From: an uncultured Oscillospiraceae bacterium
GTDB lineage: Bacteria > Bacillota > Clostridia > Oscillospirales > Oscillospiraceae
Reading direction: 5' to 3'
DNA: 55,623 nucleotides
NCBI GenBank assembly: GCA_910584045.1
Contig: CAJTYO010000017.1
Coordinates: 1-55,623, forward strand
Shown piece after piece: positions 34,101 through 41,535 of this stretch. Below the pieces are notes generated by a model. The model was not told the origin of the DNA, ran no database searches, and saw only the letters and a list, made by a program, of their open reading frames with translations. Position 1 is the first letter of the stretch; each line of letters begins with the position of its first letter. The translations under genes were made by a program, and so were the position numbers.

Positions 34101-36403
34101 AGGAGATGATTCTGGCCTCTACCGTGCTGGTCCTGCTGCTGATCCTTCTGCGGCGGGTGCTGCGGGGGAGGATTCACCCTGGGGTGCAGTACGCGCTGTG
34201 GCTGCTGGCGGCGGCAAGGCTGCTGATCCCCGGAACGCTGTTCACCACGCCGGTGAGCGTCATGGGTGCGGCGGAGGAGCTGCGGGCTTCCATCCAGGAG
34301 ACATACTCAGTCCCTGCCACGCCTGATTCTCCAACCGCCGGCGTACACTCCTACCAGCCGCCGGAGAGTGAAGCAATCCCCGTTGAGGACATCACTACTC
34401 TTCCCAGATTTTCCATGCGGGAGCTTGTGGACTGGCCGGAGCTGATCTGGAAAACCGGCATGGCCAGCATGGCCGGGACGCTGGTATTGTCTAATCTGAC
34501 TTTTTACCTCCGCCTGCGGAGGAGCCGGAGGCGGCTGACGCTGCCGGACAAGCCCTGGGCCAGGAAGTTGCCGGTGTACGAGGCGGATGGACTGGCCTCA
34601 CCCTGCCTGTTCGGCCTGTTCCGGCCCGCTATCTACCTGAACGAAGCTGCCATGGATGCGGAGCAGCCGGAGCACATTCTGGCCCACGAATACGCCCACT
34701 ATCGCCACGGGGACCACCTGTGGGCCCTGCTGCGGAGCGTATGTCTGATAGTCCACTGGTATAACCCGCTGGTCTGGTGGGCGGCGGCGCTGAGCCGGCG
34801 GGACTGTGAGCTGGCCTGCGACGAGGCCGCGGTCCGGCGGCTGGGGGAGGCGGAGCGGATCGACTACGGACAGACCCTGTTAACCATGGTGTCCAGGGAC
34901 CGGGACCCCGCCGCCCTACTTCATGCAGCCACTACCATGACCGCTGGGAGGCGGGCTATGGCCGAGCGCATTGCCCTGCTCATCAAGAGACCGAGGATGC
35001 GGAAAATTACAGTGGCAGCAGTGGCACTGGCGGTATGTGTACTGGTAGCATGTTTCTTTGGAGGGACGACCACGGAGCCGCCGGTTCAGACAGAGCCGTC
35101 GGAGGCCCCTGCCGCCGTTTTCCTGACGGAGGCGCTCAGTTCCCAGGCCCAGATTGGCGCGGTTACTGATCCGAAGGTTGTTTCAGAGTTATGGGCATTG
35201 TACCAGAATTTCGAGTTTGACGGCACGGCAGAGACGCTCACCCGGGACAATGTGTGGTCTGTGATGGTTACCTTCCAGGACAGGGAGAAAAACGTAATGG
35301 CCAACTTCACGATTTTTGACGGCGGGCTGTGCTGGCTGGAGGACGATTATGATACGATCCACGTCCTGCAAGATGGGCAGATGGTCTATGAGGCATTCCG
35401 CGAAGCATGCCGCACGGCGCCGCGGGATATGGCATCTAGGTTGGAAATTTATGAGAAGCTTCTGCCCCTGTCCGATGCCGCCGCCTATCCCGTTGGCTCC
35501 GTATCTGATGCCGTCCTGGAAGGGCCCGGTGCTCAACTGGAGGACGGGCCAGCGGAAGGCAATATGGACATGCCCGGAGACGGTGAGGAGCTGTACAGTG
35601 AGGAGATCGCCGCCTGGAGGCAATGGTTCCAGACATACATGGATGCTGTTCCTGCCGCGCCGGAGGGGGATATCCGCTATGACAGCGCGGAGGATGGCGG
35701 TCTGTATATGGCGGTCCACGACTATCTGCTGCACTATGCCCAGGACTATTTTGGTGAGGAGTTTGCCCGGGATCTTTTCGACTGCGAGGTCCAGGTTGTC
35801 TTCGATATTCCGACTCCCTTCGAACTGCCTCAGACGCTGGCCTACACGGTCCAGGTAAACGCCGCATTTACGCTGCCCAGCGGAGAACTCTACAGCGAGA
35901 CGCTGGGCAGCAGGGAGCTGGAAACATCCGTCAGGGCCACGGATGAGTCCAGCCCCGCGAGCCCTTCCGGTGAGCTGATGAACGAGTGGCAGCGGAGCTT
36001 TGCCGGGTTTGTATTTGAGATCCCCGCCGCGCCGGACCGGGAGGAGTTCATCTATGCGGACGATAACCCAGAGATCAGCCTGTCTCAAGTTGTTATGGCA
36101 TATCTGGATGAGTATGCCAGAGACTATGTGGCGCGTAACGGAAACGGGGCATACAACACACGCTTTACCCGGATTGTGCTGGAGGAGGATATCCCTTCGA
36201 ATATAGGTGACCGGGAGCAGCTGACAGTTCGCTATCAGATAGAATGTGTGCAGGACCGGACCTATGAGGGACAGACTTACGCGCTGGCTCCCCAGACCGG
36301 CGAGCACCTTACCACTGTCATCAATGTGCGGACACAGAGCGCAGTGATGGGGGAGCAGCGGGCTCTCGGCGGCGGAGGTCTTCTCCCGGAGCAGGAACCC
36401 TAA
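34097..36403 (+). CDS. M56-family membrane metalloprotease with duplicated unknown outside domain
   Basis: The 768-residue protein has the M56 core: membrane segments near 5-19, 33-47, 120-138 and 325-345, zinc motif HEYAH (His197, Glu198, His201), HWYNPLVWW and DCELACDEAAV. The outside part begins at about 346. It ends in two related units of about 90 residues, one around YLLHYAQDYFGEEF and the next around YLDEYARDYVARNG, each followed by an E/D-I-P step and beta-rich sequence. I do not recognise the domain. It differs completely from the tails of modules 1 and 2. Confidence 0.88.
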   Translation: MKEMILASTVLVLLLILLRRVLRGRIHPGVQYALWLLAAARLLIPGTLFTTPVSVMGAAEELRASIQETYSVPATPDSPTAGVHSYQPPESEAIPVEDITTLPRFSMRELVDWPELIWKTGMASMAGTLVLSNLTFYLRLRRSRRRLTLPDKPWARKLPVYEADGLASPCLFGLFRPAIYLNEAAMDAEQPEHILAHEYAHYRHGDHLWALLRSVCLIVHWYNPLVWWAAALSRRDCELACDEAAVRRLGEAERIDYGQTLLTMVSRDRDPAALLHAATTMTAGRRAMAERIALLIKRPRMRKITVAAVALAVCVLVACFFGGTTTEPPVQTEPSEAPAAVFLTEALSSQAQIGAVTDPKVVSELWALYQNFEFDGTAETLTRDNVWSVMVTFQDREKNVMANFTIFDGGLCWLEDDYDTIHVLQDGQMVYEAFREACRTAPRDMASRLEIYEKLLPLSDAAAYPVGSVSDAVLEGPGAQLEDGPAEGNMDMPGDGEELYSEEIAAWRQWFQTYMDAVPAAPEGDIRYDSAEDGGLYMAVHDYLLHYAQDYFGEEFARDLFDCEVQVVFDIPTPFELPQTLAYTVQVNAAFTLPSGELYSETLGSRELETSVRATDESSPASPSGELMNEWQRSFAGFVFEIPAAPDREEFIYADDNPEISLSQVVMAYLDEYARDYVARNGNGAYNTRFTRIVLEEDIPSNIGDREQLTVRYQIECVQDRTYEGQTYALAPQTGEHLTTVINVRTQSAVMGEQRALGGGGLLPEQEP

Positions 36404-36454
36404 GCCGGAAGAGAGAATGATACACCTTTGTAGAAGAGTCGGCGACGCTCGGTA

Positions 36455-36488
36455 ATCCCCCGCCTCCCGGGAGGCGGGGGATATTTTG
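36455..36488 (+). terminator. Terminator of BlaI–M56 module 3
   Basis: ATCCCCCGCCTCCC (36455-36468) and its exact complement (36469-36482) form a 28-base palindrome followed by ATTTTGC. Confidence 0.8.
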
Positions 36489-36539
36489 CTGGACAGCCAA
36501 ATAAATTGTCAAATTTGCTGAATTTTTTTATTTTGCCAG

Positions 36540-36568
36540 TTGATTATTTGACGAAATTGTATTATACT
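36540..36568 (+). promoter_or_regulatory. Promoter of serC
   Basis: TTGATT (36540-36545), 17 bases, TATACT (36563-36568), 56 bases before the start codon. Confidence 0.65.
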
Positions 36569-36623
36569 GAAAGGACAGATGGAGAGGGTGTCTCTCTACC
36601 ACACATGAGGAGGAAAAACGCGA

Positions 36624-37718
36624 ATGAAGTATAACCGTACATATAACTTTTCCGCCGGTCCGGCCACTATGCCGGAGCCCGTTCTGGAGGAAATTCGGGA
36701 TGAAATGATGAACTACCGGAACTCCGGCATGTGCGTCATGGAGATGAGTCACCGCTCCCCCGCTTTCCAGCAGATCATTGACGAGGCGGAGCAGGATCTG
36801 CGGGATCTGATGCGTATCCCGGACAACTACAAGGTGCTGTTTATTCAGGGCGGCGCGACGCTCCAGTTTGCCATGATCCCCATGAATCTGATGAAGAATG
36901 GGACGGCTTGCTACGTGGAGACTGGTGCATGGTCCAAGAAGGCCATTACCGAGGCAAAAAAGTACGGCGATGTCCGCGTGGTTGCCTCCAGCAAGGACCG
37001 GAACTACTGCTATATTCCCGATTGCAGCGACTTGGACATTCCGGAGAATACCGACTATTTGTACATCTGCGAAAATGAGACGATCCATGGTGTGACCTGG
37101 AGTAAGTTACCTAATACCAAAGGCCATGTGCTGGTCAGCGACCAGAGCAGCATGTTCCTGTCTAGATCCTGCAACGTCAGCGACTACGGCCTGCTTTACG
37201 CGGGGGTGCAGAAAAATGTGGGGCCCGCCGGCATGGTGGTGGCTATTATCCGGGAGGATTTGATCCGGGACATTGAGGAGCTGGACCCTAAGACACCGTT
37301 GTATATGAGTTATAAGACCCATGCGGACAACGGCTCTATGTACAACACCCCCAACTGCTGGGCAATTTACTGCTGCGGCAAGGTGTTCAAATATCTCAAA
37401 AGCATCGGCGGGTTGGAGGCTATGGAGAAGATGAATATTGACAAGGCCAGGGTCATGTATGACTTTTTGGATTCCTCCAAAATGTTCACGGGAACGGTGG
37501 ACAAGGAGTGCCGCAGCTTGATGAATATCCCCTTTGTCACTGGCGACAAGGAGCTGGACGCCAAGGTGGTGGCGGCAACCAAGGCTGCGGGGTATGACAA
37601 TTTGAAGGGCCACAAGAGCGTGGGCGGCCTGCGGGCCAGTGTGTATAACGCTATGCCTAAGGAGGGTGTAGAGGCGCTGGTGGAGTTTCTGAAGAAGTTC
37701 GAGTTGGAGAACAGCTGA
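36624..37718 (+). CDS. serC: Phosphoserine aminotransferase
   Basis: The 364-residue class V aminotransferase converts 3-phosphohydroxypyruvate and glutamate to phosphoserine. Motifs are YNFSAGPATMPEPVLEEI at the start, MEMSHRSPAF, FIQGGATLQFAMIP and the PLP lysine in GVQKNVGPAG (Lys197). GAGGAGGAAAA precedes the ATG. serA follows, giving the first two dedicated steps of serine synthesis; no serB lies here. Length agrees with the family. Confidence 0.97.
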   Translation: MKYNRTYNFSAGPATMPEPVLEEIRDEMMNYRNSGMCVMEMSHRSPAFQQIIDEAEQDLRDLMRIPDNYKVLFIQGGATLQFAMIPMNLMKNGTACYVETGAWSKKAITEAKKYGDVRVVASSKDRNYCYIPDCSDLDIPENTDYLYICENETIHGVTWSKLPNTKGHVLVSDQSSMFLSRSCNVSDYGLLYAGVQKNVGPAGMVVAIIREDLIRDIEELDPKTPLYMSYKTHADNGSMYNTPNCWAIYCCGKVFKYLKSIGGLEAMEKMNIDKARVMYDFLDSSKMFTGTVDKECRSLMNIPFVTGDKELDAKVVAATKAAGYDNLKGHKSVGGLRASVYNAMPKEGVEALVEFLKKFELENS

Positions 37719-37907
37719 GATGTTTGGAAAAGAGACCTAGGGGATCGGTATTTGCTGTTTATCCATTATCTGCTATCTGTGAGACGAAGACAGGGGACAA
37801 TTATCTGACCTCTGGAGAGGGCCTCACTTTCTCACACATCACCCCACTGATGGATGAAAACGGAGATGTGGTCATTGACAAAAATATTGGAGGAGAATGA
37901 TGCGATT
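37719..37907. other. serC–serA spacer with a possible structured leader
   Basis: The 189-base gap lacks a terminator, so serA may be read from serC. TGTGAGA (37778-37784) and TCTCACA (37830-37836) could close a stem enclosing a small CCTC/GAGG hairpin (37809-37820). No known riboswitch was recognised. An in-frame ATG at 37854 without a ribosome site was not used as the start of serA. Confidence 0.35.
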
Positions 37908-38819
37908 ATGAGGATCTTAGTGACTGACGGCATGGACAAGGCCGCTCTGGAGCAGCTGAAAAACAACGGCCACGAGGTGGTGGAGCAGTTTTATTCCCCC
38001 GAGGAGCTGGGCGCAGCTCTGAAGGAGTTTGATGCGGTGGTGGTGCGCAGCGCCACAAAGGTGAGAGCCAAGCACATCGATGAAGCGAAGACCGGGAAGC
38101 TGAAGCTGATTATCCGCGGCGGCGTGGGCGTGGACAACATTGATGTAAAATATGCCGAGGACTGTGGCATCACCGTTAAGAACACCCCGCGCGCCTCCTC
38201 CAACTCTGTGGCAGAGCTGGCCATGGGGCACATGTTCTCCTGTGCCCGCTTCCTCTCTGTAGCCGGCCACACCATGCGGGAGGGCAAATGGGAGAAAAAG
38301 GCCTACGGTAAGGGGAGCGAGCTGGGCGGCAAGACCCTGGGTATCATCGGCTTCGGCCGCATCGGCCAGGCCTTGGGTCGTATGGCCAAGGGCATCGGCA
38401 TGGAGGTCATCGCCCAGGATATTTTCCATGTTCCAGGCATCGAAGAAGAGATGGGAATGAAGTATGTGGAGCTGGACGAGCTCCTGGGGCGTGCTGACTT
38501 TATCTCGCTCCATACGCCCTCCCTCAACGGTGTGAAACTCATCTGCAAGGAGAATATCGACAAGATGAAGGATGGAGTGGTGTTCGTCAACACCTCTCGA
38601 GGCGATAACGTCAATGAGGACGATCTGCTGGAGGCGCTGAACTCCGGCAAGGTTCGGGCCGCTGGCCTGGACGTCTATGCCGACGAACCCGCCACCAACG
38701 TAGCGCTATACACCCATCCTAACGTTTCCTGTACCCCCCATATCGGGGCGGCTACTAAGGAGGCCCAGAAGCGTATCGGGGCGGAAATCGTGGAGATCAT
38801 AGAGAATTTCGGAATTTAA
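37908..38819 (+). CDS. serA: D-3-phosphoglycerate dehydrogenase (short form, no ACT domain)
   Basis: The 303-residue NAD-dependent enzyme oxidises 3-phosphoglycerate. It shows IIRGGVGVDNIDV, NTPRASSNSVAELAMG, the Rossmann motif GFGRIG (148-153) and catalytic Arg231 (NTSRGDNV), Glu260 (DVYADEP) and His278 (TPHIGAAT). It ends after the substrate domain, so it lacks the C-terminal ACT regulatory domain and should not be serine-inhibited by the usual route. ATG 37908 has GGAGGAG 12 bases upstream. A strong terminator follows. Confidence 0.95.
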   Translation: MRILVTDGMDKAALEQLKNNGHEVVEQFYSPEELGAALKEFDAVVVRSATKVRAKHIDEAKTGKLKLIIRGGVGVDNIDVKYAEDCGITVKNTPRASSNSVAELAMGHMFSCARFLSVAGHTMREGKWEKKAYGKGSELGGKTLGIIGFGRIGQALGRMAKGIGMEVIAQDIFHVPGIEEEMGMKYVELDELLGRADFISLHTPSLNGVKLICKENIDKMKDGVVFVNTSRGDNVNEDDLLEALNSGKVRAAGLDVYADEPATNVALYTHPNVSCTPHIGAATKEAQKRIGAEIVEIIENFGI

Positions 38820-38894
38820 ATTTTCCAGGAACTGCACTTTTCCTTTTAACAAAAAAGACTCTACGAATAAGAACAACTTTTTCCTGTCCTACCG

Positions 38895-38940
38895 GCCGTG
38901 CGATGGAGTGTCTGCTCCTATCGTACGGCTTTCTTTTCTT
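38895..38940 (+). terminator. Terminator of serA
   Basis: GCCGTGCGAT-GGAG (38895-38908) pairs with CTCC-T-ATCGTACGGC (38915-38929), followed by TTTCTTTTCTT. Confidence 0.88.
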
Positions 38941-38961
38941 CATAGAGGAAGCATAAATGCA

Positions 38962-39004
38962 ATTGTAAAATATACTTGACAAATTATCTTTTTTATTTTA
39001 CAAT
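38962..39004 (+). promoter_or_regulatory. Promoter with a perfect 11-base inverted repeat
   Basis: TTGACA (38976-38981), 17 bases, TACAAT (38999-39004). The dyad ATTGTAAAATA (38962-38972) and TATTTTACAAT (38994-39004) flanks the -35 box and covers the -10 box. The unit's second gene is an XRE regulator, so this is a likely autoregulatory operator. Confidence 0.75.
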
Positions 39005-39028
39005 ACAGGAGGAAAGGAGGAGAAGAAA

Positions 39029-39577
39029 ATGAGCGAGGAAACAAAAACTGTTATCACGGTGGCTTTACTGGTATTTGCGGCAGCGGCATGGCTTTGGCCG
39101 CTTGCCCTAGGCGTTCATCTGGAGATGGAGGAGCAGAAGAAGCGGAACGAGCCCCCCGCATACGATGAGCGGCAGCGCATTGCCCGGCTGCGTGCCGGAA
39201 ACCATACGCTGTATGCGCTACTGGGGTTTCTGCTGGTATGGACGGTGGCAGACCAGTTCGGGTGGTTTGAGTGGACCGGCTCCGTACTGGATATGACATT
39301 GTGCGCACTGCTGCTTGCCTGGGGGGTATGGGCGTCCGACTGCATCCTGCACGACGCGCTTGTAACATGGAAAGACAAACGGAGGGACGCGAACGCTTTT
39401 CCGTTGATCTACTGCTGGATGTTGTTTTTCTGGACCAATCCGACGAATTCCGGTTGGGTGGGCTGTGAATCTTGGCTACCTTTCATTTTTGCATGTGTTA
39501 ATACAATGGCTCTGGTTATCGTAATTCTCTACAAAGCCAGGAAACAGAAAAAGGCGGAAATCGAGGATGCACTGTGA
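39029..39577 (+). CDS. Four-helix membrane protein paired with an XRE regulator
   Basis: The 182-residue product has hydrophobic segments near 8-30, 60-76, 86-104 and 144-165. Between the first two lies a cytoplasmic stretch with the motif YDERQRIARLRAGN, often seen in small membrane proteins encoded next to Cro/C1-type regulators in Firmicutes. Function is unknown. AGGAGGAAAGGAGG precedes the ATG, an unusually strong ribosome site. The stop overlaps the regulator start. Confidence 0.75.
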   Translation: MSEETKTVITVALLVFAAAAWLWPLALGVHLEMEEQKKRNEPPAYDERQRIARLRAGNHTLYALLGFLLVWTVADQFGWFEWTGSVLDMTLCALLLAWGVWASDCILHDALVTWKDKRRDANAFPLIYCWMLFFWTNPTNSGWVGCESWLPFIFACVNTMALVIVILYKARKQKKAEIEDAL

Positions 39578-39774
39578 AGAACCTCCGTCTTCGCTCAGCC
39601 CGAGCAGCCAAGGGGCTCAGCCAGCAGGCGCTGGCGGACCTGGTGGGTGCGTCCCGCCAGACCATCAATGCCATTGAGCAGGGGGACTATAACCCCACTA
39701 TCAATCTTTGTATCTCCATCTGCCGTGTCCTGGACAAAACTCTGGACGACCTGTTTTGGGAGGACCCACAGTAA
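39574..39774 (+). CDS. XRE-family helix-turn-helix regulator (66 aa)
   Basis: The 66-residue protein is a single Cro/C1-type domain: RLRSARAAKGLSQQALADLV, then GASRQTINAIEQGDYNP and TLDDLFWED, as in the YozG/YgzD group. Start is GTG 39574 overlapping the upstream stop (GTGA), so it is translationally coupled to the membrane protein. It most likely controls its own operon through the 11-base dyad upstream of 39029. Confidence 0.92.
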   Translation: MKNLRLRSARAAKGLSQQALADLVGASRQTINAIEQGDYNPTINLCISICRVLDKTLDDLFWEDPQ

Positions 39775-39800
39775 GCCGCCGGGACAGAGCATCGTCCCCA

Positions 39801-39846
39801 GCAAAGCAAAAGCCGTGCGGCAGGAGCTGGTACTCCGCCGCACGGC
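39801..39846 (-). terminator. Terminator of the aminotransferase operon
   Basis: On the minus strand GCCGTGCGGC (39846-39837) pairs with GCCGCACGGC (39821-39812), with an inner GGAG/CTCC stem, and is followed by TTTTGCTTTG. Confidence 0.85.
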
Positions 39847-39918
39847 CCATAGGGCGAATAAAATGTTTTTCTTTTTGATGCTTTTTCCTGTTCACAAAAA
39901 AAGTACGCCTTGTGCTCT

Positions 39919-41085
39919 CTATGCCATCTTCTCCTTGATATGGCTGAGCCGATCCAGGGCTTCGTTTAGGGTCTCATCCTTCTTGGCAAAGTGGACGCGG
40001 ACAATATCCTGAACATTCTCCTTAAAGAACGAGGTGCCGGGGACGCAGGCCACGCCGACCTTGCGGGCCATTTCCTCGCAGAACTCCACGTCGGTTTGTC
40101 CCTTCTTGAGGTAGGGCCCAATATTGGCAAGGACGAAGTACGCGCCCTGTGGATCGGTGAAGGGGATTCCTATATTTTTAAGACCGTCAGTGAACAGCTT
40201 CTTCATGTGAGTATAGTGGGCTCCGAATTCTTCATAGTAGCTGTCTGGCATATCAAGACCCACTACGGCAGCTTCCATCAGTGGCGAGGGCGCACCCACG
40301 GTGTTAAAATCATGGTACTGCTTGATGCGGTCCATGATGGGCTGGGGCGCGATGGCATAGCCCAAACGCCAGCCGGTGACGGAATAGGTCTTCGACAGGC
40401 TGGAGCAGCTGACAGTCCGCTCCCACATACCGGGCAGGGAGTTCATATATGTGTGCTTGTGATTGTCGTATATGATGTGCTCATAGACCTCATCCATGAT
40501 GGCGTACACGTCGTATTTGATGCACAGATCAGCGATCAGCTTCAGCTCATCATAGGTGAACACCTTGCCGCTGGGATTGGAGGGGTTGCAGATTAGGATT
40601 GCCTTAGCCCCCTGCTTGAAGGCGTCCTCCAGAACGTTTGCATCAAATCCAAAGGCGGGGGGGACCAGGGGTACGTAGATGGGTTCGCAGTCCGCCAGAA
40701 TGGCCTGGGCATGGTAGTTCTCAAAATAGGGGGAGAAGAGAATAATTTTGTCTCCCGGATTGGTCAGGGCAAAAATAGTGTCCACCATTGCCTCAGTGGA
40801 GCCGATGGTCACCACAATTTCTGTATCGGGGTTGAGCGTGCGGCCCATAAAGCGGCTGCACTTCCGGGCCAGGGCCTGGCGGAAGTTGGGTGCGCCCATG
40901 GTAATGGGGTACTGGTGGGGTCCCAGATGGCTAACCTCGGCCAAACGATCCGTCATGGCTTTGGGCGGGTCGAAGTCGGGGAAGCCCTGGGCCAGATTAA
41001 TGGCTCCCACATCAATGGCGATGCGGGTCATCCGACGGATGACGGAGTCGGTGAAAAGCTTGTTTTTTCTGCTCATTTCCTGCAT
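39919..41085 (-). CDS. Class I/II PLP-dependent aminotransferase
   Basis: The 388-residue fold-type I enzyme shows NLAQGFPDFDPP, the NPSNPSGKVF motif, YAIMDEVYEH and the PLP lysine in SSLSKTYSVTGWRLGY (Lys232). This is the kynurenine/methionine/aromatic aminotransferase-like group. It interconverts an amino acid with its 2-oxo acid. Encoded downstream of an ACT protein and a phenylacetate-CoA ligase, it probably works on aromatic amino acids; this is inferred. ATG 41085 is used, with GGAAGAAA upstream; a second ATG follows three codons later. Confidence 0.9.
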   Translation of the reverse strand: MQEMSRKNKLFTDSVIRRMTRIAIDVGAINLAQGFPDFDPPKAMTDRLAEVSHLGPHQYPITMGAPNFRQALARKCSRFMGRTLNPDTEIVVTIGSTEAMVDTIFALTNPGDKIILFSPYFENYHAQAILADCEPIYVPLVPPAFGFDANVLEDAFKQGAKAILICNPSNPSGKVFTYDELKLIADLCIKYDVYAIMDEVYEHIIYDNHKHTYMNSLPGMWERTVSCSSLSKTYSVTGWRLGYAIAPQPIMDRIKQYHDFNTVGAPSPLMEAAVVGLDMPDSYYEEFGAHYTHMKKLFTDGLKNIGIPFTDPQGAYFVLANIGPYLKKGQTDVEFCEEMARKVGVACVPGTSFFKENVQDIVRVHFAKKDETLNEALDRLSHIKEKMA

Positions 41086-41124
41086 GGCGATTTCTTCCTT
41101 TACTTTAGATGTTAAGGAGAGGGA

Positions 41125-41520
41125 TTAAATCCCCGTTTTTAGGACCGCGTCCAATTTTTCGGTGTCGGCTACCCGGAAGATCATATAGGCCAGTCCGTTC
41201 TGCTGGCCAAGGACGGAGTACATATACTCGATATCGATGTCCGCGTCGGCGATGATGCGCAGCACCTCGTTCAGCCCGCCCGGTTTGTCCGGGACAAGGG
41301 CCTGGACTACCGGTGTTTCCCGGACGATGAACCCGTGCTCCCGCAGAATCGAAGCCGCCCGCTGGGGAGCGTCCACAATCAAGCGGAGTACGCCGTAGTC
41401 GGCGGTCTCTGCGATATTCAGCGCCTGCATGTCCACGTGGTTCTGGGCCAGCAGCTCCGTCACATTGCACAGCTGCCCAGGCCGGTTTTCCAGAAATACA
41501 GATAGTTGGTGAATAATCAT
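41125..41520 (-). CDS. Tandem ACT-domain protein
   Basis: The 131-residue product consists of two ACT domains (about 1-65 and 70-131): LSVFLENRPGQLCNVTELLA, then PDKPGGLNEVLRIIADADID. ACT domains bind amino acids and regulate enzymes by contact. Proteins of this type are commonly encoded beside phenylacetate-CoA ligase and indolepyruvate oxidoreductase genes. GGAGAGGAAG precedes the ATG, and the spacing to paaK is 15 bases, so it is in one operon. Ligand unknown, probably an aromatic or branched amino acid. Confidence 0.9.
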   Translation of the reverse strand: MIIHQLSVFLENRPGQLCNVTELLAQNHVDMQALNIAETADYGVLRLIVDAPQRAASILREHGFIVRETPVVQALVPDKPGGLNEVLRIIADADIDIEYMYSVLGQQNGLAYMIFRVADTEKLDAVLKTGI

Positions 41521-41535
41521 TGCAGTCTTCCTCTC

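Noticed and set aside
37795..37850. Apparent half of a glycine riboswitch (CTCTGGAGAGG) before serA
   Set aside because: The essential downstream core (CCGAAGG.GCAA and CTCTCAGG...GGACAG) is missing; only the short hairpin resembles it.
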